Positions 52,797 to 61,821 of a stretch of DNA of 64,000 nt are shown piece by piece. The notes below the pieces were generated by a model. That model made no database searches. It saw only the letters and a list, made by a program, of their open reading frames with translations, and had not been told where the DNA came from. This DNA comes from AP-15 sp963796155 (GTDB lineage: Bacteria; Pseudomonadota; Alphaproteobacteria; ATCC43930; CGMCC-115725). Position numbers and translations under genes: made by a program. Within the stretch, counting starts at the first letter, position 1, and every line of letters begins with the position of its first letter. The DNA lies in NCBI GenBank assembly GCA_963796155.1, contig CAWCKT010000038.1, forward strand, positions 1 to 64,000, given 5' to 3'.

Positions 52797-53081
52797 GCTG
52801 CCATGGTCAAGGTCAAAAGGCCGTCAATCGACCGTCAGCAGGCCCGTCTCTCTGATTCTTTTGGTGAAGCGGCGATCCGCCGCTCTAGATGCTGGTTACT
52901 CCTTGGTAAGGAGCTTGTACAATACTATGAATTTCATCGATCATATTTCGCGTCGTCAAATATTCAATTCAATCCCCGACCCGACCGTTACCGTCGAAAT
53001 GGGGATCGCAAGTCTTATCCGCGATCGCGATAGCGCAGATGTGGAACTGCGCCGCCGTAAGCCGGCGCCTCCCAACGTCGC
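52797..53081. other. Gene-poor stretch with one doubtful short ORF
   Basis: The only candidate is a 54-codon plus-strand frame from an ATG at 52927 (MNFIDHISRRQIFNSIPDPT), with AAGGAG about 12 bases upstream. No family is recognised and the stretch is less GC-rich than its flanks. No RNA gene is seen. Confidence 0.3.
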
Positions 53082-54257
53082 TCACTCCTGATCGACGCCG
53101 GCGAAATAGAGTTTGGGGTCGGCGGCGCGAATGCGAGCTTCAGGCAGACCGAGCTCGCGGCGCACGATGTTGGTGCCTTCGACGAGCGAGACGCATTTGT
53201 AAAAAGCAATGCGGCGGCTCAGGCCCTCCCGGCCGAAGCCGCAATCGGTTGTGATCACCAGCCGTTCGAGCGGGATATATTCCAGCGCCTTTCTGATCAG
53301 CCCGGCCACGTACTCGGCCGGCTCGACGGTCGTGATGCAGTGGCTGACGACGCCGATCCCGATCTTCTTATCGGTGTTGTATCGCGCGAAGAGCGGCAGG
53401 TCCCGGCCATCGCTGCTGGCGCATTCGAAGGTAATGACGTCGGCGTCGAGCTGCAACAGGTGGGGCAGGGCGCGTTCGTAACTCGGCACCTCCCAATAGA
53501 CCCGCTGTTGGTTGGGATTGCCCCAGCAGGTATGCACCCAGATCTCGGCGTCGACCCCGGCGAGCTGGCGGTTGAACGCCGCGGTCTGGAATTCGAGGTC
53601 CGCCTCGGTGCAGTCGGGGCGGGTCGTCAGCCCGTGGTGGCGCGGTTCCTCCACCTGGATCACTGGGCAGCCGGCGGCGGCTAATTGGCGCAATTCGGCA
53701 TTCATGATGTCGCAGAGGTCCAGCACCATCGCCTTGTCGTCGGGGTAATGTTCGTTCCACAGCATGCTCGCCAAAGCCGGGGCGCAAATCGCCCCGAACT
53801 TGACCGGGCGGTCGCTGAGGCGTTGAGCAATCTGCCACAACGCGGCGTATTCGAGGGGTCCGCGGCTGAGTTTCTCTTTGACGATGGCCGGCTGATAGGC
53901 TTCCTGCACCTCCCACAGGATCCTGCCGGGGCGAATGTCGTGCCGCGCCATCCAGCCCTGCGAGGTGCTGCGGTGGCCATGGATGCCGCCGAGCCGCTCG
54001 ATCGGATAAAAAAACCACGACTTGCCGCCGACCGCCAGGTCGAAGCGGCTGTCGCCGTCGGTCACTATGTCGAGGCCGGCAGCCTCCTGCGCGTTGATGA
54101 CCGCGGCGACGGCGTCGAGATACTGCTCGCGGAACAGCGAGTCGCCGAGTGCTGCCTTGAACGAGCGGCCATCGAGGCTCCGGTCGAACCACAACGGGCG
54201 CGGATAGGACCCGGTGATCGCCGTCGGCAGCAGCATGTCACGGGTAGTTTTCAGCAT
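53082..54257 (-). CDS. MetE C-terminal-like methyltransferase family protein (391 aa)
   Basis: This is a single-domain protein related to the catalytic half of cobalamin-independent methionine synthase. TAITGSYPRPLWFDRSLDG starts the barrel. VIQVEEPRHHGL, IWVHTCWGNPNQQRVYWEVP and LVITTDCGFGREGLSRRIAF supply the zinc-site glutamate, histidine/cysteine and second cysteine. It lacks the N-terminal folate-binding half of MetE. Bacterial homologues include methylcobalamin- or betaine-type methyl transferases and degraders of methylated compounds. ATG 54257 follows GGAG. Confidence 0.87.
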   Translation of the reverse strand: MLKTTRDMLLPTAITGSYPRPLWFDRSLDGRSFKAALGDSLFREQYLDAVAAVINAQEAAGLDIVTDGDSRFDLAVGGKSWFFYPIERLGGIHGHRSTSQGWMARHDIRPGRILWEVQEAYQPAIVKEKLSRGPLEYAALWQIAQRLSDRPVKFGAICAPALASMLWNEHYPDDKAMVLDLCDIMNAELRQLAAAGCPVIQVEEPRHHGLTTRPDCTEADLEFQTAAFNRQLAGVDAEIWVHTCWGNPNQQRVYWEVPSYERALPHLLQLDADVITFECASSDGRDLPLFARYNTDKKIGIGVVSHCITTVEPAEYVAGLIRKALEYIPLERLVITTDCGFGREGLSRRIAFYKCVSLVEGTNIVRRELGLPEARIRAADPKLYFAGVDQE

Positions 54258-54346
54258 TGGCGTCTCCACACCTTACTCGTCACCGGGCGGAAGTTCTTCC
54301 CCGCGACCATAGCCCGGTAGCTCGGCAGGGGCCATCCCGCGCCACC

Positions 54347-54495
54347 TCACAGCTCGCGGATAAGTTCCGCGAGCCGTTCGTAATCTTCGATCTCGTTGTA
54401 GCCATGGGCTGAGATCCGCAGCCAAATTTCACCGTTGATGGCTTGCAGCGGTGCATCGGCTCGCCGGTTGAGCAATTGTTCCCGCAGCTCGACTG
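54347..54495 (-). pseudogene. Class V aminotransferase, C-terminal remnant
   Basis: A short frame ends ...INGEIWLRISAHGYNEIEDY then ERLAELIREL and a stop at 54347. This is the usual C-terminus of class V (isopenicillin-N-epimerase/cysteine-desulfurase-like) aminotransferases. No upstream part of the gene, including the PLP lysine, is present. Confidence 0.7.
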
Positions 54496-54601
54496 CGGAG
54501 ATTTGCCTCGGAGGAAGCCGCCGAATAAAGCCCGAACCGTTATCGCCCGGACCCGTCGCAGTTGCATCAAGAAGTGATTGGAAGCGAGCTCCCCAGCTGC
54601 A

Positions 54602-55825
54602 TCAAGCCGGGGCTGCCAGCTTGACATGTTCGGGGCGGAACCCGATGCCGACCAAGCGAGCGGGGATCCGACGCAGCAATGGCCATCGATCAATCAGGCG
54701 CAGAAGCAACGGCGGTGACAGTTGCCCAGTACTCTGAAGAACGCGGCCAATCACTCGGTTTTGGAGGAACACCTGCAAGGCCTGCGTCGCGCGGGTCGGG
54801 AACTCGCGACGACGCTGGACCAATCGAAGATCGTCATCGATAACCGCTCCTTGAAAAAGTCGGGGCCCCAGGATATTCGCCGCGGCGACGGCGTCCTGTA
54901 TCGCCAGATTGATGCCGACGCCGCCGATCGGCGACATGGCGTGAGCCGCATCGCCGATGCACAACAGGCCGGACCGATGCCAAACCCGCAAGCGATCGAC
55001 CGAAACGGTCAACAACTTGATGTCGGACCAATCGCCGAGCTCGCCGACGCGATCACGCAGATATGGGGCGAGGCCCGCGATCTCCTCGCGAAAGCCCTCC
55101 AGGCCGCCCCGCTGAATTTGATCGAACCCTCCCTTCGGAATCACGTAAGCGCATTGCCAGTAGTCCTCGCGATTGAGCATCACCAGGATCCTGGCGGCGT
55201 CGACCCGGCCCAAGGTTTGTCCCGGATCGGTGGACCGTCGCGACAGGCGCATCCACAGCACGTCCATCGGAGCGCCGAGATTGACGATCTCGAGTCCGGC
55301 CTTCGCGCGCACGATCGAATGCCGTCCGTCCGCGCCGATGACAAGATCCGCGCGCACGGCCAAGTCCCCCTCCGGGGTCTCTGCCAGCACCCCGGTCACG
55401 CGTCCGCCCTCTTCGATCAGAGCGGTCACCTCGGCTTCCATTTCGAGCCGGAAAGCCGGAGAGTGCCTGGCCTGTTCGGCGATGAAGTTCAGGAAATCCC
55501 ATTGCGGCATCAAAGCGACGAACCGGCAATGGGTCGGCAGATGCCCAAAATCGGCGACCTGGAGAAATGCATCGCCGATCTGTGCGCCGAGATTGCGCAC
55601 CTCCTGATGTGGTCGCTGCAGGAATTCCTCAAGGAGGCCGAGCTCGTACATGATTTCGAGCGTCGAGGGATGGATCGTATCGCCGCGGAAATCGCGCAGG
55701 AAGTCGGCATGCTTCTCGAGGACCAGGACAGCGACCCCGGCGCGGGCCAGCAGCAACCCCAACATCATGCCGGCGGGTCCGCCGCCGGCGATGCAACAAC
55801 GGACCGAAACCTCGCGGGCGCTCAT
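54602..55825 (-). CDS. FAD-dependent aromatic monooxygenase (PHBH/UbiH fold, 407 aa)
   Basis: A class A flavoprotein hydroxylase. CCIAGGGPAGMMLGLLLARA is the dinucleotide fold, DLVIGADGRHSIVRAKAG the DG motif, and LLCIGDAAHAMSPIGGVGIN followed by LAIQDA the GD motif. DFRGDTIHPSTLEIMYELGL is typical of this subgroup. ATG 55825 has AGGAGGAGG upstream. Substrate unknown; a hydroxylation of an aromatic or quinone-like compound is likely. Confidence 0.92.
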   Translation of the reverse strand: MSAREVSVRCCIAGGGPAGMMLGLLLARAGVAVLVLEKHADFLRDFRGDTIHPSTLEIMYELGLLEEFLQRPHQEVRNLGAQIGDAFLQVADFGHLPTHCRFVALMPQWDFLNFIAEQARHSPAFRLEMEAEVTALIEEGGRVTGVLAETPEGDLAVRADLVIGADGRHSIVRAKAGLEIVNLGAPMDVLWMRLSRRSTDPGQTLGRVDAARILVMLNREDYWQCAYVIPKGGFDQIQRGGLEGFREEIAGLAPYLRDRVGELGDWSDIKLLTVSVDRLRVWHRSGLLCIGDAAHAMSPIGGVGINLAIQDAVAAANILGPRLFQGAVIDDDLRLVQRRREFPTRATQALQVFLQNRVIGRVLQSTGQLSPPLLLRLIDRWPLLRRIPARLVGIGFRPEHVKLAAPA

Positions 55826-55913
55826 CGGGCCTCCTCCTCCGCGCAACCCCTGCTTCCGCCTAGCCCGCGGATCGGGCCGAATGGGGCGGGTCCCGGCGGA
55901 GAAGCAGTCTTAG

Positions 55914-56132
55914 TTACATAGGTGGTAACGGCGAGAGGCGTAGGATCTGCTCAAGCGCTTTGAGTTTTTCGAGCCGCGCGGCTTCTCTTGCCGCGACATA
56001 GTCGCGGTATGCGGCGCGGTCCGCCTCGGCGATGGTCGCCTGGGTCGGGACGACACATACGGTCGGGCACCGCGTGACGCCCTTGGTGCGCAAAAACGCG
56101 GAAACCGCAGCTTCGTAATCGGCCTCGGACAT
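55914..56132 (-). CDS. Small conserved protein with RTKGVTRCPT motif, second copy (72 aa)
   Basis: MSEADYEAAVSAFLRTKGVT, RCPTVCVVPTQATIAEADRA aligns with the protein at 52472-52744 (shared EAAV-x2-F-x-RTKGVTRCPT-x-CV-x-PTQ). The C-terminal half is a charged helix in both. It lies 88 bp upstream of the FAD monooxygenase on the same strand. Function unknown. Confidence 0.6.
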   Translation of the reverse strand: MSEADYEAAVSAFLRTKGVTRCPTVCVVPTQATIAEADRAAYRDYVAAREAARLEKLKALEQILRLSPLPPM

Positions 56133-56309
56133 GGGGGAACTCTCTGTCTGAGTAAACGATGAGGCCTTGATAGCGCGGCATCGGTTAACGTCGGGTTTAG
56201 AGAAAGATCTCCAAAAATTTCGCGAACTCCGGCGCGAAGGGGACCGCTCCTTATAGCTTTTTGACCGAATCTCGACGATATAAGGCGGAAGCAAGACGAC
56301 GGTGGGACC

Positions 56310-57140
56310 TTGGTCCATTCGGATTACACGGTACGGTTCTGGGGCGTACGCGGCAGCATCGCCTGCCCGGGGCCCGATACCATCCGTTACGGCGGCAACA
56401 CATCATGTGTGGAGATCCGCTGCGGGCTCCACCTGATGGTCTTCGACGGCGGAACCGGGCTACGCCTGCTGGGCAACGAGCTGATGAGCACCGGCCAGCC
56501 GGCCAAGCTGGACCTGTTCTACAGCCATACGCATTTCGACCACATCTGCGGATTGCCGTTCTTTGCTCCGTGCTACGATGCACGCAGCAGGATACGGATC
56601 TGGGCCGGCCATCTGAACGGCAAGGGCATCGAAGCGGTGCTCAACAATATGATGATCGCTCCGCTATTCCCGATCCCGATGGGAATCTTCACTGCCAAGA
56701 TCGCCTTCATCGATTTTACCGCCGGCGATACGCTGGTTCCACATCCCGGCATCCGTCTCAGCACCGGGCCGCTCAATCATCCGAACGAGTCCACCGGCTA
56801 CCGCATCGAATATGGCGGCAAGGTCGTCGCTTATATCACCGATACTGAGCATCGGGCGGACGGGCTGGATCGCAATGTCCTAAAGCTGATCGACCACGCC
56901 GATGTGATGATCTACGATGCCTCCTACACCGACGCCGAATATCCCGCCCGTCGGGGTTGGGGCCATTCGACATGGCAGGAGGGGGTGCGCCTTGCCGATG
57001 CGGCGGGGGTAAAAACGCTGGTGATCTTCCACCACGACCCCGGTCACGACGATGGCTTCATGGACCAGGTGGCGATCGATGCGGCGATCGCCCGGCCCGG
57101 TACGATCGTAGCCCAGGAGGGGCTCGTACTGCGGCCATAA
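56310..57140 (+). CDS. Metallo-beta-lactamase-fold hydrolase (276 aa)
   Basis: The zinc-binding motif is FYSHTHFDHICGLPFF (HxHxDH variant HTHFDH). Further ligands are expected at GPLNHPNESTGYRIEY, YITDTEHR and VIFHHDPGHDD. The N-terminus VRFWGVRGSIACPGPDTIRY with GGNTSCVEI is typical of the subgroup related to class II cyclic-nucleotide phosphodiesterases and RNase Z-like hydrolases. A TTG start at 56310 fits the conserved N-terminus. Confidence 0.9.
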   Translation: MVHSDYTVRFWGVRGSIACPGPDTIRYGGNTSCVEIRCGLHLMVFDGGTGLRLLGNELMSTGQPAKLDLFYSHTHFDHICGLPFFAPCYDARSRIRIWAGHLNGKGIEAVLNNMMIAPLFPIPMGIFTAKIAFIDFTAGDTLVPHPGIRLSTGPLNHPNESTGYRIEYGGKVVAYITDTEHRADGLDRNVLKLIDHADVMIYDASYTDAEYPARRGWGHSTWQEGVRLADAAGVKTLVIFHHDPGHDDGFMDQVAIDAAIARPGTIVAQEGLVLRP

Positions 57141-57369
57141 CGGGCCGAGGAGACGCCCCGGCATTCGGCCTGGGCCAAACCTTGTTTTAAGGCGCTGGCG
57201 AAGCGGATCGGCCGGAACAGCGGCCCGTGCTCGTCGTCGCCGTGGCCGCTCGCCCCGGGTAGTCGTGGATGCGCCCCCTACCCCTCCCACGGAGCCTTCT
57301 GCCGGAGTATGCTTCGGTGCGCCCACACGGAGGCTGACGGCTCGGCTCCATGCAAAGGAGACCACATCC

Positions 57370-59046
57370 ATGACGATCGATGTAGCGACCGGCATTGTCC
57401 GCATTCTCAAACAGGAGGGTGTGGGTTGGGTTTCGACCTTCCCGGTCTGCCGGGTCAACAACGCGCTCGGCCGGGAAGGGGTGCCGATGCTGATGATGCG
57501 CGACGACCGCTACGCCGTCGCGGTCGCCGACGCGTTCTCGCGCATCACGGCGGGCTCCCAGGGGGGCTCACGGATCGGGGTGTGCACCTTCCAAGGGGGT
57601 GTGAATGCCGCCGGCATGCAGTACGCCTACGCCGGGATGGCGCAGGCCTATGAGGATGGCTCGCCGGTTCTGTGCATCACCGATGGCGTGCCGGCCGGCA
57701 ACTCGGGCAACAGCCAGTACGATGTCGCATCGGCGATGAAGACCGTGTCGAAGTGGTTCGGCTATCTCGACAGGCCCGAGCGCACGCCTGAGCTGATGCG
57801 CCGCGCCTTCACCATGCTGCGCAGCGGCAGACCGGGCCCCGTGATCCTGGCTATTCCCAATGCCACGGCCACATACGACGAGACCGCCGACCCCTACCGT
57901 CCCGTGAAGGGCTGGAAATCGGCGCCGGACCCGGCGGATGTGCGCGCTGCAGTCGACCAGCTCCTGGGAGCCCGCAACCCGCTGATCTACGCCGGCGAGG
58001 GGGTCATCTACGCGGGTGCGTCGGAAGACCTGAAAGCGCTGGCGGAGCTCGTGAATGTGCCGGTGATCACGACCCTCAAGGCCAAAGGGGCGTTCCCGGA
58101 GAACCATCCGCTGTTTGTCGGCGTGCGCGGCGATCAGGTGGCACACTACCTGAACAAAAGCGACCTGATCCTCGCCGTCGGCTCGAGCCTGTCGCCGGGC
58201 CGCTTCAGCCACGCCATCCCCGATGCGGCGACGAAGACCATCATCCACTGCAACGTCGACGAGCTGCACATCAACAAGATGTATCCCACGGCGCACGCGG
58301 TGATCGGCGATGCGCGCTTGACCTTGCAGGCGCTCCGCCAGGAAGTGTCCGACCGCACGTCCGGCGCCGGACGGCCGGCGGATAATGTGGCGGCGGAAGT
58401 GCGGGCGGCACGCGACACCGCACTCGCCAGATACCGGCAGGTCATGAACTCCGACGAGACGCCGATCAACCCCTATCGGGTGTACGGCGATCTGATGGAG
58501 GTGCTGGATCTGAAGAATTCGTTCGTGACGCACGAAAGCGGCAACACGCGCGACCAGCTGAGCACCGTCTTCGACACGCTGATCCCGCGCGGCTTCCTCG
58601 GCTGGGGCAATGTCTCGACGCTCGGTTTCAGCCTGGCGGCCGCCATCGCCGCCAAGAAGGCGTTTCCGGAGAGGGCATCGGTGGCGGTGACCGGCGAGGC
58701 GGGCCTTGGCTACATGCTCGGCAACCTCGAGGTTCTGCTGCGCGAGAAACTCGGGATCACCGTCGTGCACATCAGCAATGGCGGCTTTGCGGGCTATGGA
58801 CCCGGCTTCTGGGGGCCGGGACACGATCCCTTCACCCACCGGGTGCTGGGGCCCGACGAGGTGGATATGTCGAAGGTGATCGGCGCCCTCGGCTTTCACA
58901 CCGAGCGGGTCAGCGAGCCGGCCGAGATCATCCCGGCCCTGCGGCGGGCGCTCGACATCAATACGTCGGGTCGCCCGGCCTATATCGAGTTCATCTGCTG
59001 CCAGTACCCCGTCTACGGCCAGTGGGTTGGACGGAGCGCGGAGTGA
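57370..59046 (+). CDS. Thiamine diphosphate-dependent enzyme, acetolactate-synthase-like (558 aa)
   Basis: Three-domain ThDP enzyme of the acetolactate synthase/2-hydroxyacyl-CoA lyase superfamily. The Pyr domain has VSTFPVCRVNNALGREGVPM and MMRDDRYAVAVADAFSRITA. The central domain has NPLIYAGEGVIYAGASEDLK. The PP domain has AVTGEAGLGYMLGNLEVLLR and ISNGGFAGYGPG. At the position of the catalytic glutamate (usually R-x-ER) it has RDDR, and the GDG of the ThDP motif is GEA. It precedes the OB-fold and thiolase-like genes and may act with them on an acyl-CoA or 2-oxoacid. Confidence 0.88.
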   Translation: MTIDVATGIVRILKQEGVGWVSTFPVCRVNNALGREGVPMLMMRDDRYAVAVADAFSRITAGSQGGSRIGVCTFQGGVNAAGMQYAYAGMAQAYEDGSPVLCITDGVPAGNSGNSQYDVASAMKTVSKWFGYLDRPERTPELMRRAFTMLRSGRPGPVILAIPNATATYDETADPYRPVKGWKSAPDPADVRAAVDQLLGARNPLIYAGEGVIYAGASEDLKALAELVNVPVITTLKAKGAFPENHPLFVGVRGDQVAHYLNKSDLILAVGSSLSPGRFSHAIPDAATKTIIHCNVDELHINKMYPTAHAVIGDARLTLQALRQEVSDRTSGAGRPADNVAAEVRAARDTALARYRQVMNSDETPINPYRVYGDLMEVLDLKNSFVTHESGNTRDQLSTVFDTLIPRGFLGWGNVSTLGFSLAAAIAAKKAFPERASVAVTGEAGLGYMLGNLEVLLREKLGITVVHISNGGFAGYGPGFWGPGHDPFTHRVLGPDEVDMSKVIGALGFHTERVSEPAEIIPALRRALDINTSGRPAYIEFICCQYPVYGQWVGRSAE

Positions 59047-59050
59047 AACG

Positions 59051-59460
59051 ATGCCGAAGCTGATCCCCGTCCCCAACTCGTTGAGCAAGCCCTTCTGGGA
59101 CGCCGTCAACCAAAGGCGGCTCGTCTTGCAGCACTGCGCTCAATGCGACAGGCTGCAATACCCGCCGCAGCAGGCCTGCCAAGTCTGCAACTCGGCCGCC
59201 GGCCTGACGTGGAAAGAGGTCGAGGGAAGAGGCCATATCGCGACCTACATCGTGATCGAGGATGGCCGCCTCAACCGCCGCATGCCCGATCAGCCCTATA
59301 ACCTGGCAATGGTGACGCTGGACGCGGACTCAGGGTCAATTTCTATTCCAATCTCCCGGGCACCCCGCCCTACAAGGTGCCGGTGGGTGCGGCCGTCGAG
59401 GTGACGTTCGAGGAGGTGGCGCCAGGCCAGCTCATCCACGAGTGGCGGGTCGTCGCCTAG
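59051..59460 (+). pseudogene. Zn-ribbon/OB-fold acyl-CoA-binding protein (DUF35), frameshifted
   Basis: The rubredoxin-like zinc ribbon LQHCAQCDRLQYPPQQACQV, CNSAAGLTWKEVEG is followed by an OB fold (HIATYIVIEDGRLNRRMPDQ, PYNLAMVTLDAD). At about 59335 the frame changes. The expected end (VNFYSNLPGTPPYKVPVG, AAVEVTFEEVAPGQLIHEWR) continues in another frame to a TAG at 59460. DUF35 proteins partner with thiolase-like proteins encoded next door, as here. A single-base indel breaks it. Confidence 0.87.
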
Positions 59461-59565
59461 TTCGTCCCTGCCATACCTGCACTGCCAGAGCATAGCAGGG
59501 CTGTCCGGGAAAACATCGAGGGATTGTCTTGCTGCCTAATTTACCTCCGACACTCGCCCTTCTAA

Positions 59566-59702
59566 CCCTCTCCCCCCGCCGGCCGGGGGGAGAGGGAAGG
59601 GTGAGGGGGGCCGATGATGCAGTTTGCGGCGCCGCCCACCTCACCCTCCCCGACGCTGTCGCGCCGGGGCCCCTCCCTCTCCCCCCTAAAGGGCGGAGAG
59701 GG
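59566..59702. repeat. Tandem REP-like palindromes
   Basis: A near-perfect hairpin CCCTCTCCCCCC / GGGGGGAGAGGG (59566-59596) is followed by a second CACCTCACCC...GGCGGAGAGGGG unit (59637-59702). They fill most of the 340-bp gap between the OB-fold and thiolase-like genes, which contains no gene. Same family as 4481 and 39156. Confidence 0.7.
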
Positions 59703-59801
59703 GCTATTTCCGGTGAACTCGCGATTGCGCAATACAGCACGCGTACAATCGGCTTCGGTTCCCCGGACAGCCCTGCCAGAGCATAGAGGAAAGGAGGAGC
59801 C

Positions 59802-61118
59802 ATGACCGCGCCAGACCGGTATCAGTGGCGGCGAGACAAGGACGGGCTCGGAGTATGGGAGCACCGCGGCAAGGTCGCAGTGGCTGGTGTCGGACATTCG
59901 CCGGTCGACCGTCGCTGGGACGGCGTCTCGATGGACAAGACGCTCGGCGCCTACTCCATCCTGGCCTGCCGGAAGGCGATGGACGAGGCAGGCGTGAGCC
60001 CGGATCAGATCGAGGGCGTGATCTGCTGCGACAGCCATATTGCCGGCGGCAGCGGCGGCTCCGCGTCGCAGTGGGCGCCACGGCCCTACTTCGCCCCGCC
60101 CTACGATTCGGAGTGGGGGCTCACTCTGGTCAACGCGAAGTGGCTCATCGAGCAGATGCGCCTGCCCAACGTCAAATTTGCTCCGACTGGCGTGCCGACC
60201 ATCAGCGAAATGGTGGGCATGGCAGCCCAGGCCGTGGGTGACGGCCTTTGCCACACCTGTCTCGTCATCTACCCGACAGGCAATCTCGAAGGCCGCTATC
60301 GTCGCGGTGGCGAGAACGCCGACGACTACGCCCGCGGCGCACGCCAATGGACGGCACCCTGGGGCAATCACGGCGGCAACGATTTCATCAACATCTTCCC
60401 GCACGGTCAGTACTGCCTGAAATACGGCGGCAAGCACGACGACCTCGCCCCCTTCGTCGTCAACCAGCACCGCAACGGGCTGCTGACGCCGTGGGGGTAC
60501 AATGCCACCCACCACGTGCCGCAGCTCACGATCGAGGATTACGTCAATTCGCGCTACGTCCTGAACCCGCTGAGGCTCTGGGACTGCGACCGGCCGGTCA
60601 ATGCATCGGCCGCGTATCTCTTCACGACTGCCGAGCGCGCCCGCGACATGCGGCAAAGGCCGGTCTATGTGCTCAATCACTCACAGCACAACTTCAGGCA
60701 GCGCAGCACACAGGCCGATCTGGACGAGATCGAGGACTGGACCGACCGCGCCGCCCGGCGAATGTACGAGGGCGCCGGGCTTGGGCCCGAGGACGTCGAT
60801 ATATTCAATCCTTACGACGGCTATGCAATCATGACGCAGTTCTTCCTGGAGGCCTTCCAGTGGCACGGCGTCAAACGCGGCGATGCCTTCGCGTTCTACG
60901 CGGGCGATATCAGGGTCGAGGGACCGCACCCGTTCTGCTCGAGCGGCGGCAATTTGGGGAACGGGCGCACCCGTACGGCCATGTACACCGACAGCATCGA
61001 GCAGCTCCGCGGCACGGCTGGCGCACGGCAGGTCAGGGTTCGGGCGGAGACTGCGCTGGCGGCATTCACCACGCCAAGCAGTGGCGGCTGGATCATGTTC
61101 GGCAAATCCCCGAGCTGA
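59802..61118 (+). CDS. Thiolase-like (SCP-x type) protein, likely lacking the nucleophile cysteine (438 aa)
   Basis: Thiolase-fold protein of the lipid-transfer/acetyl-CoA acetyltransferase-like group: VAVAGVGHSPVDRRWDGVSM, AGVSPDQIEGVICCDSHIAG, then VDIFNPYDGYAIMTQFFLEA and HPFCSSGGNLGNGRTRTAMY. In thiolases the catalytic cysteine lies in an ENACASG-like loop; the corresponding stretch here reads KFAPTGVPTISEMVGMAAQA without cysteine. Such proteins form aldolases with DUF35 partners in sterol side-chain degradation, which fits the adjacent OB-fold gene. Substrate unknown. Confidence 0.87.
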   Translation: MTAPDRYQWRRDKDGLGVWEHRGKVAVAGVGHSPVDRRWDGVSMDKTLGAYSILACRKAMDEAGVSPDQIEGVICCDSHIAGGSGGSASQWAPRPYFAPPYDSEWGLTLVNAKWLIEQMRLPNVKFAPTGVPTISEMVGMAAQAVGDGLCHTCLVIYPTGNLEGRYRRGGENADDYARGARQWTAPWGNHGGNDFINIFPHGQYCLKYGGKHDDLAPFVVNQHRNGLLTPWGYNATHHVPQLTIEDYVNSRYVLNPLRLWDCDRPVNASAAYLFTTAERARDMRQRPVYVLNHSQHNFRQRSTQADLDEIEDWTDRAARRMYEGAGLGPEDVDIFNPYDGYAIMTQFFLEAFQWHGVKRGDAFAFYAGDIRVEGPHPFCSSGGNLGNGRTRTAMYTDSIEQLRGTAGARQVRVRAETALAAFTTPSSGGWIMFGKSPS

Positions 61119-61203
61119 CGGCCTGTGACATTGGAGATCACCGGCTCCCGGCGATCACTCTCAGCCACGTACTATTGGTCAAAATCTAACGCTGGTATCA
61201 AAG

Positions 61204-61235
61204 GCGTAGGGCGGAACAGCGCAGCGCATTCCGCC
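61204..61235 (+). repeat. Left 32-bp inverted repeat (REP) of the RAYT element
   Basis: This 32-bp sequence is the exact reverse complement of 61822-61853. Inside it GGCGGAA and TTCCGCC form the hairpin arms of a REP unit. It lies 28 bp upstream of the transposase start. Confidence 0.9.
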
Positions 61236-61263
61236 GCGCAGCGGGGCCGGGCATACTCCGCCC

Positions 61264-61797
61264 ATGCCGGACTATCGCCGCAACCGGGCCCCTGGCGGAA
61301 CCCTCTTTTTCACGGTCAATTTGCTGGACCGGCGCTCGGATCTGCTGGTGACGCACATCGATGCGCTGCGCGACGCCGTTCGGCGGGTGCGAGCCCGCGC
61401 TCCATTTCGTGCCGATGCCTGGGTCGTGCTCCCCGACCACATGCATTGCCTGTGGAGCTTGCTGGAAGGCGACGCCGACTTCCCCGGCCGCTGGCGCGCG
61501 ATCAAGATCGCGTTCGCCAAGTCGTTGCCCGCTTGCGAACCGCGATCGGCGGTTATGACCAGCCGCGACGAACGCGGTATCTGGCAGCGCCGCTATTGGG
61601 AGCACACAATCCGCGCTGCGCGCGATTTCGCCCGCCATTTCGATTACATCCATTTCAATCTGGTCAAGCACGGTTTGGTCGAGCATCCGGCGGATTGGCC
61701 CTACTCGACGTTTCGCCGCTGCGTTGCCAGCGGAATGTATCCAAGCGACTGGGCGGGCGCAGGAGACGAACCGGCGCAGACCGGTGAGCGCCGATGA
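61264..61797 (+). CDS. REP-associated tyrosine transposase (RAYT, 177 aa)
   Basis: Y1-type HUH single-strand transposase related to IS200/IS605 TnpA. RADAWVVLPDHMHCLWSLLE gives the HUH-like HxH motif (DHMHCLW). The catalytic tyrosine is expected in FDYIHFNLVKHGLV. IWQRRYWEHTIRAARDFARH is the family's WQ-x-R/YWEHxIRD signature, and PADWPYSTFRRCV closes the domain. It processes REP hairpins, and perfect inverted REP copies flank the gene here. Confidence 0.93.
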   Translation: MPDYRRNRAPGGTLFFTVNLLDRRSDLLVTHIDALRDAVRRVRARAPFRADAWVVLPDHMHCLWSLLEGDADFPGRWRAIKIAFAKSLPACEPRSAVMTSRDERGIWQRRYWEHTIRAARDFARHFDYIHFNLVKHGLVEHPADWPYSTFRRCVASGMYPSDWAGAGDEPAQTGERR

Positions 61798-61821
61798 CCG
61801 CCGGGGCGCACACCGATCGAA

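Noticed and set aside
54258..54346. SAM or cobalamin riboswitch before the MetE-like gene
   Set aside because: The upstream gap is short and shows no conserved riboswitch core.
57568..59109. 513-codon minus-strand frame opposite the ThDP enzyme
   Set aside because: The plus strand encodes a complete ThDP enzyme; the antisense frame shows no family.
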